Positions 28,513 through 55,711 of a stretch of DNA of 64,000 nucleotides are shown one piece after another; the first letter of the stretch is position 1; each line of letters starts with the position of its first letter. Source of the stretch: Microcebus murinus (lineage: Eukaryota > Chordata > Mammalia > Primates > Cheirogaleidae); contig NC_134109.1 of assembly GCF_040939455.1 (NCBI RefSeq), positions 68,550,501-68,614,500 of the forward strand, given 5' to 3'. The translations under genes were made by a program, and so were the position numbers. Under the pieces are notes generated by a model. The model was not told where the DNA came from. It saw only the letters and a program-made list of their open reading frames with translations, and searched no databases.

Positions 28513-29589
28513 TCAAGGGTCCCATTCCTCACTGTCCCTCTCCATCCCTCCGCCGGGGTCCCCATTTCCCCTGCCCAGGCTGACCACTCTTAGCTGGGGA
28601 GTAGTGCGGAGTTCCATGGTCCCCTCCCTAGAACGGCCGCCCCCTCGGGCCTCCCCAGAGCCCTCAAAGAGCCGTGTGAGGAAACGGGGACCTGCTCGGG
28701 GCAGCAGATCCCCGGCGGTGAAGACATATAGCACCGGGTTGACGCTGGAGCTAAAGAAGGCCAAGGCCGTAGTTCCCGCCCGCGCCGCCTGGCCGGCCCC
28801 GCCAATCCTCGCCAAGGCCCCTTCCGGCGGAGCAAGCGCGGCGGCCGCCTGCAGAAGGTTGACCGCGTGGTAGGGCGCCCAAAGCACGCCGAAGGCGAGC
28901 ACGATGGCGCTCACCAGCCGGCCCACCCGCTTCCCTTGCCGCCCGGAGCCCCAGCGGGCGCCCCGCAGCCGCGCCAGCGTCACGCTGTAGCAGCCGAGCG
29001 TCAGCCCAAAAGGAAGCACGAAGGCGGTCAGAGTCTCCAGGCTCAGGTGGGCGGCGGCGTGGGCCGGCGACGGGTGGCACAGCTGGCACACACGGCCCTT
29101 CCACAGGTGGCGGTAGACGGCAGCTGGGACGGCGAGCAACAGGGCGGCCAGCCAGACCGCGAGCAGCAGGCGGCGGGCCAGGGCCGGGCTGCGCAGCCGG
29201 GGCGCCAGGAAGGGGCGGGTGACGGCGAGGCAGCGCTGCAGGCTGAGCAGGCTGGTGAGCAGCACGCTGGCGTACATGCTGAGCGCGCACACGTAGTACA
29301 CCGCCTTGCAGCCCGCCTGGCCCAGCGGCCAGGCCTGCCCGGTCAGGAAGGCCACGAAGACCGGCGTGAGCAGCAGCACCGCGCCGTCGGCCAGCGCCAA
29401 GTGCAGCACGAGCGTGGCCGCCAGCGGCCGCCCCCGTGCAGGCCGCCAGCCCGCCAAGCTCCACACTACGAAGCCGTTGCCAGGGAGCCCCAGCAGCGCC
29501 GCCAGCAGCAGGAAGACCGTGCCTGTGGCCCGCGAGGCCTTCCAGCTCAGCAGCGTCTCGTTCCCTGGGGGGTGGTAGCAGACCGACAT
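28513..29589 (-). CDS. LTB4R2: LTB4R2 (BLT2), low-affinity LTB4 / 12-HHT receptor
   Basis: Seven-helix receptor for LTB4 and 12-HHT, in epithelia and keratinocytes. One uninterrupted coding exon gives 358 residues from MSVCYHPPGNETLL, the human short-form length. An upstream ATG at 29631 would add 14 residues. However, an acceptor-like CACTGTAG sits in between, and a TGA lies directly before that ATG, so I prefer 29589. Features are the sequon NET near the N-terminus, GLPGNGFVVW in helix 1, LSLQRCLAVTRPF after helix 3 (no DRY), VLWAPYHAVNLL in helix 6 and SSSVNPVLYVF in helix 7. The cytoplasmic tail is Gly/Arg-rich, ending EEWDP. The exon is very GC-rich, which creates long meaningless antisense frames. 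In human the BLT1 promoter is reported to lie inside the BLT2 reading frame. The same order and strand hold here, with 3.6 kb between the two coding exons. Confidence 0.96.
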   Translation of the reverse strand: MSVCYHPPGNETLLSWKASRATGTVFLLLAALLGLPGNGFVVWSLAGWRPARGRPLAATLVLHLALADGAVLLLTPVFVAFLTGQAWPLGQAGCKAVYYVCALSMYASVLLTSLLSLQRCLAVTRPFLAPRLRSPALARRLLLAVWLAALLLAVPAAVYRHLWKGRVCQLCHPSPAHAAAHLSLETLTAFVLPFGLTLGCYSVTLARLRGARWGSGRQGKRVGRLVSAIVLAFGVLWAPYHAVNLLQAAAALAPPEGALARIGGAGQAARAGTTALAFFSSSVNPVLYVFTAGDLLPRAGPRFLTRLFEGSGEARGGGRSREGTMELRTTPQLRVVSLGRGNGDPGGGMERDSEEWDP

Positions 29590-30679
29590 CCTTCTTGGCC
29601 TACAGTGGGGTGGAGGGGCCACAGAAGGCATTCAGGGCTGGGCAGAAGCCCACGTTTTCTCCGACGCCCCGTGGGAAGGGACTGTGCCTCCCCCCTACCC
29701 CTTTCCTGCAGCCTGCCTCTCTTCTGTCTGGGAGCCTTGATTTCCTAAACTCAAATACTCCTTCTTGGAACTCAGATCCCCTGCTCCCAGTCAGCTGACT
29801 TCCCCCACGCCAGGCTCCTTCCCAGAGCCCCAGGTCCACACTCCAGGCTGTCACTATCTCCACCTCCACCCTTCTAGCCTGGCCCCTCCTTCTTTGTCCA
29901 GCCCCATTCCTTATACCTCAGGGCAAAAGTGAGTGGTGGGGAGCAAAGTGGCATGAGCAGCTCTACTTACGCAGCTGGGAGCACGCTGGGTTGGGGTTCT
30001 CCACGGGCCCTAGGAAGCTGAAAGGTGCAGCAGCAGTGGGTGAGGTGCCTACTCCTGTCCGGCGCCTGTCACATTTACAGAAGGTGAGGCGTGAATGGGG
30101 AGGGACAAGATGGGCTCACCCTGGGCCTTCCTGGGGCCCCTCCCTCACCCTACTCCTTCCCATCACTAACACGTCCAGGCGTGTGAAAGCCTGCCTCCCC
30201 AGGAAACAGGAGGGGAGTAGGAGCACTCTGCTGAATCCTGACCCTGGTCCTGCTTCTGTTCTCATCGCTCCCCTAGCTCTGACCCCAATCCTCCCAGCCC
30301 ACCTCATGCACCACTGATGTTCCCTGGCCTTCTTGGCCTAGACACAGCAGAGGAGGTGACCTGAACTCATTCCCCCACCTGCTCTATCTTTGCCTGTTTC
30401 CAGCCTCCTTGTCCTGCTGAGCCACCCTTCTTCCTCAGCTCCTGGCCTGCCTCCTCCCATCTCTTGCTTTGGACCCAGTCCCAGTCACTCCACCCCCAGG
30501 GCTCTCACTGGGCTTTCAAATGTCAGCTTTTCCATGTGAGGCATGGTGCTAAGGTTTGGGGGGTGGGGAGGTAGGAATGAACAGAGGTATAAGGGGCTTA
30601 TAACCTGGTTGGGGAGTTGTAACACACAACCTTGAAGAGACCACACTACCAGGCTGCACTAAGACATAAGAAAAGGTAA

Positions 30680-31009
<330 letters not shown>

Positions 31010-31099
31010 GAAAAGGTACAATGGTAAAGACATACCGAGAAGCAGCCCTCTCTTCTTAAGAGGTCAGGCAAAGCTTGGAAATGAAGAGATTTGATAGAG

Positions 31100-32060
31100 G
31101 CAAGGAAATCAAGAGCTGGAGAAGGGAAAAGAAAGACCTCTGCCCAGTCAATAGCCGGAACTGGGGGTTCCTTGGGAACCAGGACACCAGCATATATCTT
31201 ACTTTGGGTTCCTCCAAAGCAGAGCCTGAGTAAGGGCATGGGCATAGGTTATGCTGTATTTGGAAGATCAACTCAGGAAGCCAGAGTGAGGGAGCAGGGT
31301 AAGATAGGGAACAGGAAAGCCAACAAGAACATGTTTTTGAGTCCATTCATCAGGCGCTGGGAACCTCTGCCCAAGACAGAAGACTGGGGCTTGCCCCATT
31401 ATTTGAGGATTATCTCAGGACATTAATGATTAATGCCCCATAACTTGCAGCCTGTACTTGTCAAGGGGTTGAGTGAGCTGCCAGAGTTTCTGATGATGCT
31501 TGTTCTGTCCCAGCTGAAGTTGCCCCAAAAGTGGTGGCAGGGGAATTCCCACAAGGGAGTGTCCCAAACTGTCCAGAGATGGGGCCAGTTGGGATTCCAA
31601 AGAAAGGAGCTCACATACAATGGGATCAGTCCAGAGCATTTATTTGGGGAACTTACAGAGTGAACTGCAGCAAATCCTCATGACAGTGAGAGATGTTTTA
31701 CCTACGTATGTCCACAAAAACAGAATCAAGGTGTGGAGTTTATATATGAGGGTTTAAGGAGTTTGGATTAGAGTCAGGGTCAGTTTCTTTCTGTGTTTTG
31801 GGCAACAACCTAAACCCTAAACACCTTTATCAGTGCCTGGGAATGGTTAAAACCGTGGCTTGAGCTCAAGCCTGCAGGAGAAATGCAGCTGGCTGGGTCA
31901 CAGGGCAATCAAGGCACTCTGTTTCTCACTCAGGACACAGAAAGTGAGGAAACTGGGGGACCCTGCAAGTCTCCTGGGCAGGAAAGCAGAAATTGTGCTC
32001 ATTTGAGGGGTTCAATGTCAGTGAGAGTCTGAGCTTCCATGCAATTGTCCACCAAAGTTG
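31100..32060 (-). repeat. Possible old LTR-type element, unclassified
   Basis: Non-coding sequence with 'gagcatttatttggggaact' (31634 on), which looks like the polyadenylation part of an LTR read backwards, and a long non-gene body. No primer-binding site, gag/pol frame or clear end repeats were seen, so this is tentative. Confidence 0.25.
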
Positions 32061-32470
32061 CAACTGAAATCAGAGATGGGACACAGGGTGCCAAAACCTA
32101 ACGCGTCCTGATGCCATCAAAAGACATTTCCTGCCCCACTCACATCTTCTTCATGCCCACTAATTGGCAAAGGAAAAAGGTGAGAGAGGTCACTACTTCC
32201 GTGTGGCTGAAGCAGACAGTTTCGGAGAATGAAGCCAGAGCAATGTTGCGCCAGCCCCTCCCCTCGACCAAGGAGGCAGGATCAGGTAAGCAGGAAGGCC
32301 AGGGTCCCAGACAGAACCCTGGTGACCCTAGATCAGGATCCATTCTCTCCTCACACCCCTCCCAAACACACTGACTTACCTCTGATTTTCCCCAAGCCCC
32401 GCCCACGCGCCCATCCAATTCCCCAACCTCAGCCCCGCCCCTTTCCCTAAAGCTGCAGCTCATAGCTTTT

Positions 32471-32484
32471 CCAGTAGGTGGCAG
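32471..32484 (+). promoter_or_regulatory. CIDEB: Candidate CTCF site at the CIDEB promoter
   Basis: CCAGTAGGTGGCAG matches the CTCF core CCASYAGRKGGCRS at all 14 positions. It sits about 430 bases upstream of the CIDEB ATG and just upstream of the TATA-like site. Occupancy needs data. Confidence 0.55.
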
Positions 32485-32502
32485 CACATACAGTGCAGCG
32501 CA

Positions 32503-32510
32503 CATATAAT
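32503..32510 (+). promoter_or_regulatory. CIDEB: TATA-like box upstream of CIDEB
   Basis: CATATAAT about 390 bases before the ATG, in a GC-moderate stretch. It would place a start site near 32535. Human CIDEB also uses other upstream exons, so this is only one possible start. Confidence 0.3.
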
Positions 32511-32899
32511 GCCCCTTCTCAGAGGCTGAGAGCCAGAAACTGTTCCCAGATATTCCCTCCACAGAAATAAAAACACCAGACATCACATTCCATCCCTTTA
32601 CACTTACCCATCCATTTACTCTCACAACACACGCCCTCACCAGAGACACATGCGCAAGCTCCTGTAGCATTTGCTGGACAGTTCTTCCTCCACGACCCCA
32701 TTGAGCCCCTCCTCCCTCCCTCCCCTTGGACTTTGCCTTCTTTACTGGCCAGGCAGGGGGGCCAGAGTCCAGGCTTGACTCATTTCCTACCTCATCCAGG
32801 GCTGAGATCCCAGGTTTCTAACAGAAAACACCACTTCAGCCCCAGGACAGCAGAGAACCACCCAGCCCAGAAGCCCCAGAAGAGGCAACTCTCTTCACC

Positions 32900-36019
<3,120 letters not shown>

Positions 36020-36418
36020 GAAAGGGCTCTGAGCTTCTGTCCCCAGACTCATTCCAAGAGATACACTGTGACAGCGTCAGGTTTCAGGACCTGCAGACAG
36101 TGCAGGCTATATAACTTACCCCATTTTCCCACTGTCCTCTGACCCCATCATGACAGAATTCATCACCATAATGCCTTATACCCTAAACCTATACCATTAC
36201 CTGAAGAATGCTGTCCCTTCCTACCCACATTTTCAGCCTCCCACTTAACCTGAAAGGCCACAAGCCTGTCCCCAGGCATCTTAATCCCAATCTGACTGCT
36301 GCTACATCTAGATCCCTTACCAACTCCTCCTGTCCCTAAGCCCCGCGCAAACTGATGAACAGATCCTCTCTAACCTTACCGTGAGATCTGTCTCTATATC
36401 CTTCCCCACCCCACCCAA

Positions 36419-36438
36419 AATAAAAACATTTGAATAAA
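36419..36438 (+). terminator. CIDEB: CIDEB polyadenylation signals
   Basis: Two AATAAA hexamers, at 36419-36424 and 36433-36438, about 400 bases after the stop and only ~113 bases from the NOP9 stop on the other strand. Confidence 0.85.
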
Positions 36439-36550
36439 AATATGAAAATGTTTACCAATAAGACTTTCAAATCCAATTTAAAGCAGGAAAGAATGGGATG
36501 CTTCTCTTTTCACCCTCTCCCACCAACAACCAGTTCCAGATCCAAAGGCC

Positions 36551-42677
<6,127 letters not shown>

Positions 42678-43558
42678 GTGTGCTTCGGGACCTTTCCGGC
42701 TGCAAAACCTTCCTTAGCCAAAGAGTAACTCTCAACGCCGTCAGCAGTGAGCCTAGTCTAGACCAAGTTTAGAAACCCTGGCGCTCTCCTGGCGCAGACT
42801 ATACGTCATAGTTCCGCGACGGCGCTTACCCGGCCGGGGTGGGTGTGTCCCCACATCGCTCCGCCCCTATTTGCGGGCCCTAAGCCCGGCCGAGGACTCA
42901 CGCCCCTCCGCCCCAGATAGCAATCGATCCCGGTGCTGTGATGCGATTCTTGAGTTTTGCTGCCACATCGTCGACTCAACCCACGCCAGAACCCGGACTT
43001 CAACCCCAGCCGTAACCACCTCGACCCGCCCCTGCGGCCAGAATTAAAGTTCTCGAAGTACAGGTATGGCGAGCTAGACAGAGCGAGAGCCCCAGAGACA
43101 GCACAGGTGGCAGGTAAGGGGGCGAGTTCTTCCCACTTAGGTCTCAGGGTCTCCGGGCTTCACGCTCATGCAGGACCCGGAAGCCGCGCCCCTGGCTCGG
43201 CCGGACTAGGCCAGGCCGGGGGCAGAGCTCCAGATAACTCAGGACTTTGTGTGGACGCGCCCTGAGGCTGCAGCAGCAGATTCCCCCACCCAGCCCCACT
43301 CAGAGGGTAGCAGTAGGTTCCAGCACTGGACAACCCCACCGGCCCCTTTTACATTCCCTGGCCCTTGCAAAAGGGAGAGTTAGCCTTGCCCTGGGGTCGC
43401 ACTCAGTTGTCTTCCCCTGAAACTTCTCTCCCCTCAAAAGATTCCGACCTGTCTCCCGCTCTTAGTTCTAGTGAGGTCCCCCCCTCCACACACACTCTTC
43501 AGGCTTCCCTCAGAGCGAGTCTTTGTTTCCACAGACTTTCTGCCTTTGCCTGTGAGTC
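42678..43558. promoter_or_regulatory. NOP9-DHRS1 divergent promoter and 5' UTRs
   Basis: The two start codons lie 881 bases apart, back to back, in GC-rich DNA with frequent CpG. A CRE-like TACGTCAT sits at 42802-42809 near the NOP9 side. DHRS1 has an untranslated first exon ending at 43113 (ggtggcag before GTAAGG) and an acceptor at 43533-43534 (tttccacag); its ATG follows 24 bases into exon 2. No other gene fits here. Confidence 0.65.
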
Positions 43559-49465
<5,907 letters not shown>

Positions 49466-49704
49466 CCCTCCTGGAGGGCGCCACAATTATGCTTGTCTTC
49501 TCATTTGGGCTGTGGTGGTTGGGCTTATCTTGGTGGAATACAGCAGCCTTTCTCGCCTATCCATACCCTTGACATGGAGAGAAGACCTCTGCCGTGTGTC
49601 CGTGGTGAGTTCTGGGGGCCCTCATAGGTCCTTCTTTGTGCCTTGGTTCTCCTCATCCCTACATTTTACTTTTTGTCTCATTATTGAAAAATGCTTTGGG
49701 AGCT

Positions 49705-49710
49705 AATAAA
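49705..49710 (+). terminator. DHRS1: DHRS1 polyadenylation signal
   Basis: AATAAA 240 bases after the stop, followed by a TG/T-rich stretch suited to cleavage. Confidence 0.85.
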
Positions 49711-49741
49711 GGTCTCATTTCTGCTTCAGTGTGTTTTTTTG

Positions 49742-50053
49742 TGGGTTTGGTTTTGTTTTGTTTCTGAGACAGAGTCTTGCTCTGTCACCCAGGCTGGAGT
49801 GCAGTGGCATCCTTACAGCTCTCTGCAACCTCTACTGCTGGGCTCAAGCAATCCTTCTGCCTAGTGCCCTCAGTAGCTGGGACAACAGGCATGGGCCGCC
49901 CGCCTAATTTTAATTTTTTATTTATTTATTTTTTTTGTAGAGATGGGGTCTCACTCTTGCTCAGGCTAGTCTCGAACTCCTGACCTAAAGTGATCTTCCC
50001 ACCTTGGTCTCCCAAAGTACTAGGATTATAGGCATGAGCCACCACACCCGGCT
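49742..50053 (-). mobile_element. Alu SINE, older
   Basis: Reverse Alu just past the DHRS1 poly(A) site; ttcagtgtgttttt on both sides marks the target duplication. Confidence 0.92.
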
Positions 50054-52950
50054 TTCAGTGTGTTTTTGAGAGCTGATTTTGTGCTTAGCAAAGTGTTAAA
50101 TACTTGGAGAAAGACTCAAAGATGTACAAGTGTATAGGTTCTTAAGGGGCTATGCCCCAGGATAAGGCCTCTCCTCCAGACCTGTTCCTGCTCTTCCCTG
50201 CAAGGCCTGTTTCTCCGGCCACAGCTGGAGAACAGGGTTGCTCCTCCGCCAAGAGCAGGCATACCCGGTCTCACACTGCCTTCCCAACCCCTCATTCCAC
50301 CATATCTTCAGGGTTGCCTGTTGCCTTCTAGCCAGGCCTGAGCTCTGAATGAGGACCAATCCAGCAAGGGCAGATTCCTTGTTTACGATGTTTCAGAATC
50401 TGGGGAGAAGCTACTGCCTGAATCCAAGTGAGTGACAGAGGAATAGCTATGGCACCAACACACTGTCATCCTTCCTCTCACGATGGTACCATCTGAATTG
50501 CTTTCTGCAGAAATCATTCCACAAGCCCTTTAGGGCTGCCTTGCTATTCGGAAGGAACAGTGTTCTTCACAACACACCACCCTGCTTCCATCTGACAAGA
50601 TCTCAGTAATCTGAGAAACGTAAGCAGCAGAACACAGAGCTCCGAGGGAAGAAAACGTGGACACTTTTGATTAAAGATAGAAGAGATTCAGGATCTGAGA
50701 AGGCTAATACTAGATTCATAAGACATTTGAGGAATCAATTATTCAAAAAGCTTTTTTATTTTACACCTACTGTCTGCCCAGCACCATGCTGGGCACCAGG
50801 GAAAACTAGTTAAACTTGGTGAGATGGGTTTCCTGAGAATACAGGAGGAGAGAAGTAGCACCATTGGAGAACTGAGGAAAGGATGCTGACCAGAGACTTA
50901 AAGGACAGGGTGAAGAGCTGGGGGAGGTTTAATTTGGGGGGAAAAAAGAAAAAACAGGAACTAAGACACAAAATTGGCAGAATAGGTAGAAGTTTGGTGT
51001 GACTTAAATGTACATTTGATATGGGATAGGTTTTCAGAGAGAAAGGAGTAAAGATTTATGGTTGAGATTGAAATTGTGGGCAATAGGTTTCCCCTGAAGG
51101 ATTCGTCTTAGACCCTGAGTGATTTATTAAGTGCTCCCAGGAAAGACCAGTAAGGGAGGGGGGTGAAGTCAAGCAAGAGCACAGCTCTCACTCCCTCTCA
51201 GCTGTGGAGTGTGAGGCCTCAGAGCAGTCCCAGCCTGGGGCAAGGGATCCAGGCTCTCATTGCCACCACCACCGCATGGTGCTCAGTGACCACGGAGCTG
51301 TCAGTGGTTACTGCCACCCAGGGCAAAGCAGCTCCAGGAGGCCAAAGGCAGGCCTCCCAAAGGGCTGCAGGTGTCAGCCTTGAAAGCACAGGGGAGGGCG
51401 TCATGCACAAAAATGGAAAAAGGAGGTCCGAGGGGATCTGGGCAGAGCACTATTGCTGTCAGCTGCCAGAGGATTTAGCAGAGGCGTAGAATGATCAGAT
51501 GTGTATATTTAGGAAGCTCGCTGGGGCTGAGGTGTGGGAAGGATGGACCAGAAGGAGGCACCAGAGGAGCAGCCAGGAGGCTCGCTCAGTTTCAGTGTCC
51601 CTGGGGATGTGATGACAGTGGAGGTATGGGCCAAGGAGAAAGGCAGAGTCAACAGACTAGTGACCCGAGACTAGCACGGGACTGCTGCTGTGTTACTCCT
51701 GGCCCAGGGCACCCTGAAACCAGCAGCAGACGCAGGGGAAGAAAGAATGTGGCTGAGCAGCAGAAGAGAAGTCAGCCTGCCCGAGATTCACCCTGGTGGG
51801 ACACTGATGGCCTGGCTGAGATACAGCCCACCCCCACTAGAAAAAAATCAACATGCTTGGCCGGTCCCTGGAAGATGGTTAATCCCCCAAAGGAGCTCAG
51901 GGAGAGATGGGAAAGAGATTTTTGTTTTGCATTTTTAATTGGTTATCTTTAGGAGGTAACACATTCATATGGCTCAGAATCCAAAAGGTATAGAAGGTTG
52001 TACAATGACAAGTCTCCCTCCCATCCCTGCCCACAAGTGCCCCATCCCCAACCCAGAGGCAGCCAATGCTACCATATTCTTGGGTAGCCGCAGAGAGCCC
52101 ATGTCTGTACAAGCAAACATGTAAGCATATTCAGAGAGAAGAGATTTGACTGCATGCAAATCTAGGCCTCTTTTTCTCCAGCTGAGGGGATGTAATTTCT
52201 ATCTCTGAGGCCTGCACTGGCCCTGTGTCCCATGTTTCTAAGCCAGGCAGCAGCCCTGGCCCACAGCACCCCCACCACCTCCAGTCCCCAGTCCTGGCCT
52301 CCTCAGTCGGTCCATCCCCCACCAAGCTCTCCCTCCTGGCCCTTGCACCATGCCTTCTTGGGGTCCCCAACCTTCCACTGCTCCTCCAGCCCCTTGGCCC
52401 GATTGCGTGCCCTTCCCCACTGGCCCCTCCACTCGAATCCTCTCTCTAAATCTCCACCTCCCAGCTGATGTTTGCTGCCACTTCCTCTGTGCCCAGCCCT
52501 GGGCAGGGCGGGCAGATGGGCACAGGCAAGCCTAATAAGACAAAGGCCCAGCTCTCCAAGTGCTTTTAGTTATCATCATGAAACAATTAGCCAACCACGG
52601 TGAGACCCAGGGTGGGGACTTAAAGGAGCGGGAGGGGTCCCCACAGCCAGGCTCCTCCCCAGCCCAGACAACCATGTTCCTTTCAGGTCTCACCCTCCTG
52701 GGGGTGTTGTGACATTCTTATCCCTGTCTTTCTCTGTCGAACCTCACCTCTGTCTCCACTCCTGCCTCAGGCAACCAAGGGCATCCTTGCCCGTATCTGT
52801 CTGTCCTGACTCACTGCCTGACACCCCCTCAGCCAGCCCCCCCCACACACAGACATGCTGGGGTGCTCCTGCCCAGGGGTCACCTGCAGAGGGGCAGGAT
52901 TTGCCCAGGTGGGAGCAGCTGCTAAGGACACAGGCTGAATCTCCTGCTGG
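50054..52950. other. Intergenic DNA downstream of DHRS1, no gene seen
   Basis: Mostly unique sequence. An L2-like piece lies near 50755-50810 ('ctgcccagcaccatgctggg'). A possible old L1 3' fragment lies near 51960-52120 ('aatccaaaaggtatagaagg' then 'gacaagtctccctcccatcc'). Short open frames have no exon context. Confidence 0.5.
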
Positions 52951-53520
52951 GTAGTATCAAAGATGCACAGCCGGATGTTAGCTAAAGCAGTGAGGACAGA
53001 GTTTATTCAGTTACTACTGACAGTAGGGGGAAAGCTGAGCTCCATCTGATTCATGGAGAGGTGATGGGGCCTTTTAAATGGAGACAGAGGGAGGAGTAGA
53101 GCTGCGGCTCAGTAGAGTCGGAGCAGATGGGAGGAGGCAGCTGTGTGCTCCAGCAGGTATCTAAGTTAGGTTTCTGTCCTCCCACAGAGACGGGGAGACA
53201 GATGACTACATTTCAAAGGAAGAACTCTCAGATCCTGAGACAGATACTTCTGAGTTGCAAGAGAAACATACAGACAACTGTCAGCCCCTTTCAATAAGTG
53301 CTCTGGGAAAGGGAGGTCAGGGGCCTATCATCAGGTGTTACATAGAACAAATAATAAGTTTTCTTGGCAGCATTGAGCTTTCTCAAGCAAGCACTTTAAG
53401 AGGGCTGGGGTCATCCTAGAGACATGGCCTTATGTGGCTAGAAGCCATGCTAGAGTTTGGTCAAGGCTTTTAGTTTGAGGTTGGGACGGAGTTGTCATGT
53501 GCAGAGATCTGCACTGCTCC
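52950..53520 (-). repeat. Possible LTR-type element, unclassified
   Basis: Non-coding block starting near 'aagcagtgaggacagagttt' and 'attcagttactactgacagt', with a body that looks like an LTR read backwards. No internal retroviral coding sequence is present. Family not identified. Confidence 0.25.
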
Positions 53521-55711
53521 GGGCAATACCACTGGCCGTGGCCCTCCGCTCCAGGGCTCCAGGGAGCTGAGCAGTGGACCAGCCATGGGGATGAAGGGTC
53601 TCCCCGCCGGGGCACAGGCACAGGCTCATCAGGGGATCACTGGCCTGCCTGGACTTGAATGCCAGGAGTAGAGAGGATGTGGAAGCTGCCTGTGCTTAAC
53701 TTGATAATGAGGAATCTGGAGGCCATGGGAACCCTTCCTTAGCCCTTGGAAACATGGGAGCCTGCGGGGAATGCTGGGAAGGAGGCAGGGGGAAGAAGTG
53801 CGGTCAGTTTTGTGCAATTTCTACTAGCAAGTGCCAACACAGGTGCCCCTATCGGAGGGTGAGGAAGTCTTGCCATCCCCTTGTTGGAGAGCTGGCTCCA
53901 GAAGGAACAAGCAAAGCTGGAACAGATACAACCTGAGCCACCCTAGAGCAGCTTGTGCAAGAAGTGGCAAAGGTGACTTGGCTCCGGCCTTTCCCTGCCC
54001 CTTTAACGCAGCTGAGCAGCCAGACGCCCGCGTTACTGGAGGGGCTGAGAGAATTCAGGTTTCTTGGGCACCTGCGAAGCCCTGAACACTCTGCCTAGGC
54101 CTTCCTTACCCTTTCCATTTGCCATAGAGGTAAGTGCACTCTTACAGCTGAGGGAACTGAGGCTCAGAAAAATCGAGTAACTTGTCCAGGGTTACAGGGC
54201 TTTACAGCAAAGGAGTCTGGATTCAACCAAATCTGTACAGCTCTGGAGTGCAAGTTCTTTCCCTGCATCATGCTGCATCTGCTGCCTTTTTTTCTTTGTT
54301 TGGTTGGTTTTGGCTTTGAAGTTCTTTTATTTCTGGCAGAGGGAGGGCTGGGGCCTGGGCAGAATGGTGAAAGCATTTCCAACCTCACTCAGCCATTAAG
54401 GACCTCCTGGCCAAGTTCATTCTTGCCCTTCTGTAAACTTGACCACACTTCCTTTCCTCTGCACGTTTGCTTGAGCTGTTCTGATCTTTGGAGTACCATA
54501 CACTCCTCTTCCACCCAGCTCCTGACCCCATTTCTGCCTGCCAGGCCCATCTCAACCTCCTAGAAGCTTCTCCAGGTTTCTTCTGCCCTTGCTCTTGCCC
54601 CGTTCCAGGGAACCTCCTCCTATGACATTCACTTGGCTCTTAACTAGTATTAGAGCCATAGATGGCATCATCCATTTACTGGACAAGGGTGACACACACC
54701 CCCATCCGCCGCAAGGTCAGGGGCTGTGTCTTGGACCCTTCATCCCCCACCCCCACCTGTCCCCTTTCCCACACACAGAACCTTTTAAACCTTCAGCACA
54801 GAACTGAAGAGTGCCTGAGGCATCAAAGCCACCCAGAGTGTGGCTGAGCTCACAGGCCCAGTGGGGCCCATTGGTGAGGGTCCCTCCCTGGGCAGGTGGG
54901 CTGGGCCAGGCTGCGGCAGCACATGTGTCCCAGGACTGACCTTTGGAGGATTCGCCGCTCTCTGGTAGTATCCATCTGTCCTTGGCCTTGGCCCACCTCA
55001 GCCTCAGTGCCTCCTGCTCAGGGGCCGGGGTGTAGGAGAGGACCTCTCAACAGGGCTGCCAGCCGTGGGAGCCCTGGTGCCTCTATGGGGCTACTCCAGG
55101 TCCTCCCCGCCCCCTGCCTCCCCTCAGTGTCCTTTGCCAGGAGCAGGCTCAAGCCTGAATCATGATCAGGACATGAGGACACAGCATTGGTCCTGTCAGC
55201 AATTCCAGGATTTCTCCTTCTTTACACTGAATTCTGAGTTTCAGCACCACTCCCCGTCCACTCCCTCCCAGTGCCCTGAGGCCTGGCCATGAGGCCTGGA
55301 ATGCAGCCACCCATGCCTACCTCCGAGCCCTGCCCGTGCTCCCCACCCTAGGATCTAAGATCCCCTGCTCCTCTCCTAATCTCCAGGCAGCCCAGCAGGA
55401 TGCAGCCTGTCTGACTCTGGCCTCACGGCTCACCATTTCTTCATTCCCTCATTCATTCTTTCCCAGGCCCCCTCCCCTCTGTCTCAATACCCTGCTTAAC
55501 TTCCCCAGGGCACTTATGATTCCCTGAAGTCATCTTTTGTGCCTATTTACTCCTGCAGGGTCTGTCTCCCAGACTAGAATGTAAGCTCCATGACAGCAGA
55601 GACCGCGTCTGTCTCGGTCACTGCTGTGTATTGAGCTGTACTGGTGCTCAATAATTGTTGGTTGATGATTGACTATCTGAATTACCTGTTTGTTGAGCAA
55701 CCACCAGGGCG
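53521..55711. other. Intergenic DNA, MIR and L2 pieces only
   Basis: A reverse MIR lies at about 54118-54235 ('gagggaactgaggctcagaa', 'gtaacttgtccagggttaca'). An L2-like piece lies at about 55575-55670 ('gaatgtaagctccatgacag' to 'ctcaataattgttgg'). No gene is seen. Confidence 0.55.

Noticed and set aside
28867..29748. 293-codon open frame on the plus strand opposite LTB4R2
   Set aside because: It mirrors the very GC-rich LTB4R2 exon and has low-complexity Ala/Gly/Gln/Arg composition with no known domain. GC-rich genes commonly give such antisense frames.
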